NCBI GenBank assembly: GCA_911728435.2 | Contig: OU452202.1 | Span: 18,145,135 to 18,209,134 of the forward strand | Length of the DNA stretch: 64,000 nucleotides | Source: Apoderus coryli | Taxonomy: Eukaryota > Arthropoda > Insecta > Coleoptera > Attelabidae | Direction: 5' to 3' | In this document: one piece after another, positions 57,519 through 64,000 of the stretch | Layout: every line of letters starts with the position of its first letter | How positions within the stretch are numbered: position 1 is the stretch's first letter | Notes under the pieces: generated by a model | What the model was told of the DNA's origin: nothing | The model's database searches: none | Seen by the model: the letters and a program-made list of their open reading frames with translations, nothing else | Position numbers and translations under genes: made by a program

Positions 57519-58572
57519 TACAGGGTGTCCCATTTAAAATGGATACAAGTCAATAGCACAGTTATTTTTTTAGGCGTTTTTTATCATTTTTGGTAGGACG
57601 CTGTGCGGGTACGAGATACATATTTTCATCGAGATAAGAAGTGCGATACCTCATTGGCTTACGTTTTAATGGGGCCTAATTTTTTTTCGTTCTAGAGTAA
57701 ACTACCTTTGGGACATAATTTATTTGAAATCTGATAAATTTGTCATCCAAAATACTTAAGTCCTAATTTTGAATTTTTCTCAAAATTTTGAATTTTTCTC
57801 AAAATTTTGAATTTTTCTCAAAATTAGGACTTAAGTATTTTGGATCTGCATGGATATAAGGTTGTTACGTAGAATCCTACCAACCACCAACCTTATATCC
57901 ATGCAGATACGAGGAAAGTGTTTTTAATTGTAGTAAAAAAATATAATAGAAATTAAGAAAATCAATTTTGATTTTATATTTTCGGAAAGTTCAAAAACAA
58001 ATTTTTTTATATTTTTATTATTTTGCTAATATTGGGCATACCTACCATTTAGAATATTCGAAAACTGTATACGCTCTAGAAGATTAGGGTGTCTTTGATT
58101 GAATTCTTGTGTAGCCTCTCCACAATTTATTTCCTTGGCCCACTGAATTTTTAAACCTTTTATAAATATTTAAAAATCTATGGTGTCAACTAAAAAGTTA
58201 TAATCCGTAAAAATTGATATAAGGTTGTTACGTAGAATCCAGCGGCGTCGTGGAATTTTGTAATACTGTTTTCCAAATTATTAACTCAAATTTTAAATTT
58301 TTAATGAGACACGTTGTAACTTAAGTAGTTTGGATGACAAAGACTCGAGTAAATTTATCAAATTTTAAATAAATTAAACCCTAAAGGTAGTTTACTCTTG
58401 AACGAAGAAAAATCAAACCCAATGTAAACGTACGCCAATGAGGTACTGCCCTTTTTCCCTCAATGAAAATGTGGATCTCGTTACAGTACACCTTTCTACC
58501 AAAAATGATCAAAAACGCTCAAAAAATAAGAGAGTTTGGGGCTTGTATTCATGTTACGTGGGACACCCTGTA
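57519..58572. mobile_element. Inverted-repeat DNA element with two internal hairpins
   Basis: Ends TACAGGGTGTCCCATTTAAA and (inverted) TACAGGGTGTCCCACGTAAC lead into imperfect inverted arms of about 250-300 bases sharing, among others, ACGTTTTAATGGGG/CCAATGTAAACGTACGCC and CAAATTTTAAATTT-type blocks. Hairpin A: 57745-57770 against 57820-57845, 26 bp perfect, with GAATTTTTCTCAAAATTTT repeated two and a half times in the loop. Hairpin B: 57844-57864 against 57888-57908, 21 bp perfect. The element lies on a TA target. There is no transposase, so it is non-autonomous. Confidence 0.8.
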
Positions 58573-58574
58573 TA

Positions 58575-59456
58575 TACAGTGTGTCCCAAGATAGATGTAA
58601 CAAGAGGTGTGAAGGACAACAAATCTTTGAATTTTCGAATGACATTTGGGGAATGAGTCCTGCTTTATTTTACAATTTGCGCCAACATTCTACTAACAGT
58701 TGTTTAGAATGCAATTTTATATCCTTACACCGAATTTCAAGAATATAAAAGCATATTTTTGGCAAAAATACTAGTTTCAATCATTAGTAGATATTATGAT
58801 AGAATACTATTTTATTTTGTATCTTACAACAAACGCCACATAATAAATATCAAAATTGAGGCAACAAACGTATAAACAAACTGGGTGATTAGCAATAGAT
58901 TTTATATTTGGCAATAAACATTTATTCAATATAATCCCCGCCCATATCTGCACATCTTTCGATCCTTCGTCTGAATTTTCCTTAAAAATGTTTTAAAATT
59001 TGTTCTAAAATTAACGAGTTTGCAGCATTTCTAATTCTTTCCAGTAATATTGCTGCATCATTAGGAAGTGGTTCCGCATAAATTAATGGTTTGAGACGAT
59101 CTTATAAACAAAAATTTCTAAAAAAATATTTGTCATATTATGATTCAAATTAAAAAAATTAATTATTGCAAGAGTATGTTTCCCAAAAATATGCTTCTAT
59201 ATTCCTGAAATTTGGTACAGGGATATGAAATTGCATTCTAAATAACTTTTGTTAGTAGAATTTTGGCGTATATTGTAATATAAAGACACTCCGTTCATGA
59301 TGATTTTTTCACACACCCTCTACAAGACGGATTTAACTCATTTTTTGGGTAATTTAGTTTTAAAACAAGCAGGACTCATTCCCCAAATGTCATTTCAACA
59401 TTCAACATTTTTTGTCCTTCAGACCTCTTGTTACATCTATCCTGGGGCACACTGTA
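58575..59456. mobile_element. Inverted-repeat DNA element with transposase C-terminal remnant
   Basis: The ends are TACAGTGTGTCCCAAGATAG and (inverted) TACAGTGTGCCCCAGGATAG, with arms of about 100 bases including ATGTAACAAGAGGT and TGACATTTGGGGAATGAGTC. It is separated from the preceding element only by TA, and TA follows its right end. On the minus strand at about 58925-59090 it retains EPLPNDAAILLERIRNAAN and FRRRIERCADMGGDYIE with a stop, the C-terminus of a Tc1/mariner-type transposase. It is thus an internal deletion derivative of an autonomous element. A foldback relative is at 33.7 kb. Confidence 0.82.
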
Positions 59457-59459
59457 TAT

Positions 59460-60085
59460 ACATATATAGGGGTCTAACCCTTTCAGTATTGAAAACACGT
59501 TTAAGTATCTAAAAGTGAGAAAAACACCGCTTGCCTCTTACACACATTCACTTCTCAACTCCTCCATTTTGACATTTCAAACACTCAATTGACTTCCTGT
59601 GCTCCGCTTATTGTTGCAGGAAGAAATTAAAAGCTTCCTGCTTTCTGACCGACCGAGCCAACAGCGGCACCGCCAACGTAGCAGTACAATAGAACGTGAG
59701 AGAGCGAGAATCACATTGAAACATTGAGCCGAATGGAGGAATGGCAGGCCATACTAGGCCACATATACAACAGTTTATAATATACGTTTGTGTGAGTGGG
59801 GCATAAGGATGGATTGTAGGGGCGCCTAGCTGTAATTTACTGCGACCGAGCACGTGATTGTTTTATACGGGGTCATTTCAAACTAATTGCTGGAACAGTT
59901 TTACAAATATAAGGGCAATCGTGGGGACATACAAATGTCCGGTAATGACTATGATAGCTATAACACGTCTACTGGCTATATAAGCAATCCCTTCTGCATA
60001 TTAACGTTGAATTTTAGACATTTATACAAGCCATTAGTTTTTACTCTTATGTGTTTCTGAGGTAATCCATTGCAAGGAGGAGTTG
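59460..60085. other. Stretch without recognisable genes
   Basis: A less AT-rich part at 59560-59860 contains no frame I recognise. Confidence 0.35.
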
Positions 60086-60091
60086 GATGTA

Positions 60092-60217
60092 TTCGAAATC
60101 AAACGACGTCTACTCCCCAAATTTTCTTTTACACATGTCTGGCAATAATATAACCTCAACTACGAGTTGAACATGTATAAAAGAAATTTTGTGGAGTAGA
60201 TGTCGTTTGATTTCGAA
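60092..60217. repeat. Imperfect palindrome, 46-bp arms
   Basis: TTCGAAATCAAACGACGTCT at 60092 and the following 26 bases pair, with a few mismatches, with 60171-60217 (ending GTCGTTTGATTTCGAA). Confidence 0.8.
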
Positions 60218-60239
60218 AAGTATCTTATTAAAATTGATA

Positions 60240-61270
60240 AACTCTATATAAACCTACACAAGCTCGAATTTTTTCGATCTCCAACTTGAGAGTATTATAT
60301 TGAGGATACCAGACAATAGACGAGTACTCTAGTTTCGATTTGACATAAGTGTTAAACAGAGTACTGCATCATGAAGCCATACATACGTGACGCTCTGTTG
60401 ATGAGATCTAATATATATAAATATTTTCAAGTCGTCCGCAAAAAAACAACTTACGTTCGAATAGGCATTTATAAACAGAAGTAATAATGACCCAAAATCA
60501 GACCCTTGCGGAACTCATGAGGTCACAGAATAAACATGAGCTTTGAACGCATTTCAAAGGAAATATTGCTTACGGTTTTGTAAATAAGAACCACACAAAT
60601 GAATCAAATTAACCTATGGAGCTTACTCAGCAATACACCGTGATCCAGGGTATCGAAAGCTTTTGTAAAATCAGTGGAGACAACATCGAGTTGACCTGCA
60701 TGGTCCAGAGTTTCAGAGATACAGTGAGAAATGATTGAAATTAAACGCGTAAGTTCCGTGTAAATCTGTTCATACAAAATATATTCAAACAGCTTAGAAA
60801 AGTTGGATAGTAAGGAAATAGGCGATAGTTATTTATATAAGACCTGTTGCCACTCTTAAAAATTCGGACAACTTTGCGGACTGCTTCCATAGATACAAGT
60901 ATTAGGTTGAAAATTGACTTCAGAGGAGCAGCTAACACGGAAATGGACCATGGGTTCTTAAGCGTTTGGATGCTGAGAATATGTCAGATGTCTCAATTTG
61001 TCCTATGTTGAAAACATTGCTATTGAGAGAGACAGTAGGTGCTCCGTAATCAGATGAATCAAGAAAAACGCTGTGAAAGAAAGTAGAGAATGAGTCAGCA
61101 ATAGCTTTCAAACTGACCATTCCGCCACATAGTGTGAGTGTGAGACAGTATCGTTACTGAATGCAGCTTCCTGCTCTTCCTTGCACGAGCGGCTCATATT
61201 TTTAAACTGAATAAGAAGATTCAACAACCATCGAATACGATCTGCGCGCGATAATGAAAGACATGATCAT
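60240..61270 (-). pseudogene. Jockey-like non-LTR retrotransposon, RT remnant
   Basis: Frame 60932-61120 reads AIADSFSTFFHSVFLDSSDY and IGQIETSDIFSASKRLRTHG (RT lead-in). Frame 60741-60938 has LKSIFNLILVSMEAVRKVVR and IFKSGNRSYINNYRLFPYY (fingers). In about 60480-60720, VSTDFTKAFDTLDHGVLLSK (motif A) and VPQGSDFGSLLLLF (degraded motif B) remain. FADDLKIF (motif C, intact FADD) follows at about 60430-60460. Every block is in a different frame or broken by stops, so it is old. Residues upstream reach about 61270. Confidence 0.82.
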
Positions 61271-61358
61271 CATTGCCTACGATAAATAAAACTTGATTTC
61301 CACACATCGAGTCGCGAGGTACACTAATGTCACTGGAGTGTACTACAAAAAAAACTTG

Positions 61359-61458
61359 CACACAAAACTCCGTAAAATGCGTTCAGGACTATTGCATAGT
61401 TGTACTTCAAAATACAACTATGCAATAGTCCTGAACGCATTTTACGGAGTTTTGTGTG
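61359..61458. repeat. Perfect 46-bp hairpin with 8-base loop
   Basis: The arm 61359-61404 begins CACACAAAACTCCGTAAAAT. It is matched base for base by its reverse complement at 61413-61458, around the loop CTTCAAAA. Open frames read through it on both strands give near-identical peptides because of the symmetry and are not genes. Confidence 0.95.
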
Positions 61459-61464
61459 TTTTGT

Positions 61465-61496
61465 GTGATTCTCCCAAATCAATTTGGGAGAATCAC
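61465..61496. repeat. Perfect 15-bp hairpin with 2-base loop
   Basis: GTGATTCTCCCAAAT (61465-61479) pairs with 61482-61496, six bases after the 46-bp hairpin. It could act as a terminator-like or structural element, but nothing in the context shows this. Confidence 0.9.
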
Positions 61497-61514
61497 GAAA
61501 CGCTTTGAACACAG

Positions 61515-62610
61515 CCTCTATTACTGTATGGAGTTACAAAGCCAACAGCCTAAAAAACACTTGTTAAAGTCAAAAGTGGATAAGTAAAACAGTTTCCAAA
61601 ATTGCAACCTGCGGTAATATGTCTATAAAAGAAGCAAATAATGATCTCACTGTATTGTAACCCTTGCAAGTAGTGAAAAAAATATTCGTACCACAGTGTA
61701 AAGCTTAGACCATATATCTTTACCTACTCGAGGAATAACGGAGAAACAAACACATTGGGGCAAAATTATGGCCTGCTCAAGGTGTTGATAAAGACCATAT
61801 TTTATAGCGGAAAACTTCCAACGCTAGTTCTACATACAATTGTACGAGAAAACATCAAAAGACATTGAACCACTTTGTAGGGAAATAAAACACATGGTAT
61901 GTGATTAATAAATATTATTTAAGGGTATGACGTACGTAAACATGGTGATGCGGCTCACTAAATAATAATTTTCGTGATCTTAAAAGTCAATTGCCACGGC
62001 GATAAGAGAAGAAGCGGAAAAGAATGTGAAAATTCATTTACAGGAAAGATGAGAGAAATGGGAAAATAAGAAAGGAAAAACTGAGAAATGTAATTTGGAA
62101 ATAAGTGCGGAAAAAAGAAAAAGGCAAAACTGGTGATGGTATGTACATGTAGGTACAGGACAATATGCTTAGATTTAATTATCTAACAAATTATGTAAAT
62201 TTTAAATTTTTGATCTAACATATAATAAAAATCAAATCATTGGGATTGTCACATAGGCACTATTGAAAAAATGATAGAAAAATTCTGAAAAGAGGTCTTA
62301 AATGGTATTAAGTAAGCTCCATTTTAACCCACATTTTATTTTTTTCCGAATTTGGAAACTGAAGTGACGTGATTTTTTTCAGGAACATAGCTATATTTTT
62401 GCATAGTTTAAAAGAGCTAGTTTTTCTGAGCAACTTTTGTAAAGAAAAAAATTTTGCTATCTTTATTCGTTAAAACATTATAAGCAAATTTGTAGAAAAA
62501 ACTAATATCAAAAATTCGAAAACGTCGGTCGCAACTTTTAAACAAGTAAGCTTTAGACACAAACTGCAATTATATCTGTCAATTATTAAACTAATGGTTG
62601 ACAAATAGTT
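61515..62610. other. AT-rich stretch without recognisable genes
   Basis: I see nothing recognisable here. Confidence 0.4.
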
Positions 62611-62620
62611 TTATTGTCAT

Positions 62621-62935
62621 TTGATGCGTGCATTTTATGTAAAAAAAAGCATAACGAAAAAGTTGAATGGGGAATCTCAAAAGAACCCTAAAAGAGCAGT
62701 TCAGTTATACACCCAAAAATACCCTTACAAGTCAAGAATATTTGCAAGATTGGTACGGAATTTACGAGCAAGTATCGAGCCATTTTCGTCTCCAAAGGGA
62801 AGAAAAATTGCCAAAAGAGTAAATTCTGAGAATACTGTTGCCATTAATTTCGATTCGACAAGCTTGTAGTGAGTTGAATTTAAAATATAGTTCTGTGCGA
62901 AATATTTTGAAAGAAAATGATTGATCTTTTAATCA
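62621..62935 (+). pseudogene. Transposase-type helix-turn-helix domain (DUF4817-like)
   Basis: The frame 62621-62869 reads NPKRAVQLYTQKYPYKSRIF and ARLVRNLRASIEPF. It matches the A-RLY-ERFP ... F-RLV--LR pattern of the N-terminal DNA-binding domain found in many insect Tc1/mariner-like and related proteins. After a frameshift, SELNLKYSSVRNILKEND (second helix-turn-helix) continues to a stop at about 62930. No catalytic domain follows. Confidence 0.6.
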
Positions 62936-62981
62936 TTTTGTTAGTTTTAAAGTATTTTTTGAGTTATTTCAGTTTGTAAAT

Positions 62982-63179
62982 ATGAATGTTAATAATTTAA
63001 TTAATAATAATGTATTGGCTGGTCTTGAAGTGGCGGAGATTTTATATAATGAAAACCGCGTTATAAGGCCGCGGTATGATACTTTTACTTTACGTGAACA
63101 AGCTTTTGTAAAAAATTTTCGGCGAAATAAAGCAACTTTCGGGCAATTTTATGCCACAGTTGTTTTGACGATTCCATAA
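62982..63179 (+). CDS. Short ORF, possible Harbinger-like N-terminus
   Basis: The 65-codon frame starts at ATG 62982, 6 bases after a TTATTTCAG acceptor-like sequence and a short TTTGTAA run. It reads VAEILYNENRVIRPRYDTFT and LREQAFVKNFRRNKATFGQF. This resembles the N-terminal R-R--Y-F-----F---FR--K-TF pattern of Harbinger/HARBI1-type proteins. It stops before any DDE domain. It could be a decayed transposase or a first exon. Identification is tentative. Confidence 0.35.
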   Translation: MNVNNLINNNVLAGLEVAEILYNENRVIRPRYDTFTLREQAFVKNFRRNKATFGQFYATVVLTIP

Positions 63180-63469
63180 AGAAATTTGCCTCTCACAAAC
63201 TGGGCAAGGAGGCTTTCTTGCTCCGCATTTGCGTTTGCAGAGCGCTTTTATTTTGTTCTCCCGACAACTCATACTTAATAAATTTACAGATTAGGGAGTA
63301 TTCAATAAATTACTAATAAAAACAATCACGAAAAACTAATAACAATGTAAAAAATTCTAACCTTAAAACATCAAACCAATAACAAATATTATACGACATC
63401 GAAAATTTCGTAAAATCCAAACATTTGATTGGTTGATCTTTGCAAAGATAACTGACAACGTAGCGAGTG

Positions 63470-63625
63470 AGTGAATCTTTTGCGTGCACGCAAATATGAA
63501 TGCACACGTTTAATCGCAATTTCAAATAAAGCCATTCGCCCAAAACAAGATGCGCATACGAACAAATTAATACTACTTTGCGTGCACGTAAATATTTGAA
63601 AGCGATGCAAATAAAGCCCCCCTGT
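63470..63625. repeat. Duplicated GCGTGCACGC palindrome block
   Basis: TTTGCGTGCACGCAAATAT at about 63480 and TTTGCGTGCACGTAAATAT at about 63577 are followed by related CAAATAAAG sequence (about 63523 and 63609). The unit of about 100 bases occurs twice and ends at CCCCCCTGTACA, possibly the end of a DNA element. Confidence 0.6.
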
Positions 63626-63629
63626 ACAA

Positions 63630-63940
63630 CACAAATTTCACAGAAAAACCAACAGTCAAATATTTAGGAATCACTTTGGACCGCAAATTACAGTTCACCG
63701 AACATTTAAAATAAACCCGAAAGAAAAGCGGGTATTATTACATAAATAACATATCCATACCTAATACCAAAGATTAATGTACATTAGTCTTTGCTTACAC
63801 AATGAAACCCATTACCACAAAAACTCAAAAAACAACTCTACACGGCTTATGGCTTATATTTTATATTAGGTCAGTTATGCTATTTGGGGTATCAATATGA
63901 AGCGAAGCAGCAAATTACAACAAACGACCCGTCCACTACA
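63630..63940 (+). pseudogene. Jockey-like retrotransposon fragment, post-catalytic RT region
   Basis: The strand reads VKYLGITLDRKLQFTEHLK to a stop at about 63713, the conserved segment following the RT catalytic site. Scattered residues of the following thumb region (YIRSVMLFGVSI) appear at about 63860-63900 in other frames. The copy may extend past the window end. Confidence 0.65.
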
Positions 63941-64000
63941 TATTATGCGTTATTATACATTATCTATTATGCTCTCCATTACTTCTTATAATACCTCCTG

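Noticed and set aside
61293..61512. Two similar short proteins on opposite strands
   Set aside because: They are produced by the perfect palindrome, whose two strands read the same.
1..64000. CRISPR arrays, bacterial operons or phage genes
   Set aside because: No regularly spaced repeats and no bacterial gene organisation; the content is eukaryotic.

Overview
This is an AT-rich stretch of animal nuclear DNA, almost certainly from an insect and possibly a beetle (low confidence below class level). The pointers are an arthropod-type 18S rRNA fragment, mariner and Tc1-like transposase remnants, RTE-, Jockey/CR1-, I/R1- and R4-like non-LTR retrotransposon remnants, and tRNA-derived SINEs. I found no operon-like gene order and no complete host gene. 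The only host-gene candidate is one short putative exon near 7.5 kb that begins with a signal peptide. Most of what can be recognised is transposable-element wreckage, separated by long AT-rich tracts in which I see no genes.

Layout. 0-3.3 kb: a mariner with both terminal inverted repeats, an element crowded with ACGT motifs that folds on itself, an RTE C-terminus and an R4/Dong-like endonuclease domain. 4-10.7 kb: SINEs, a Jockey-like reverse transcriptase (RT) remnant, a perfect hairpin, a hAT-like element with GTATCC subterminal repeats and a retrotransposon nested in it, and hammerhead-ribozyme-like cores. 13-20.7 kb: an I-type RNase H remnant, a dispersed 18S rRNA 3' fragment, an R1/I-like RT tail and a Jockey-like RT. 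22-27.5 kb: a non-LTR 3' end joined to a large nested palindrome, several repeats ending in ACACCCTGTA, and a mariner C-terminus.

31-40.6 kb: two copies of a compound Tc1-like plus second-DDE-transposase arrangement, a 248-bp hAT-like element that has acquired a piece of mariner, and two head-to-head RTE copies, one with few lesions. 41-46 kb: a hAT-like element with a perfect 8-bp target duplication, a mariner C-terminal half and an 0.8-kb inverted-repeat element. 46.8-49.5 kb: two Jockey/CR1-like elements in opposite orientation. 52-57 kb: a repeat mosaic, a SINE, an endonuclease fragment and the longest RT reading frame of the window (415 codons). 57.5-59.5 kb: two inverted-repeat elements placed end to end on TA dinucleotides. 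60-64 kb: a decayed Jockey-like element, two perfect hairpins, transposase DNA-binding-domain fragments and a final RT fragment.

The genes do not form a pathway. The window is a record of repeated insertion, nesting, capture and decay of mobile DNA. The most unusual structures are the ACGT-rich self-complementary element, the hammerhead-like cores, the perfect long hairpins with 8-base loops, and the compound and nested DNA transposons. All homology calls come from reading motifs by eye and were not checked against a database.
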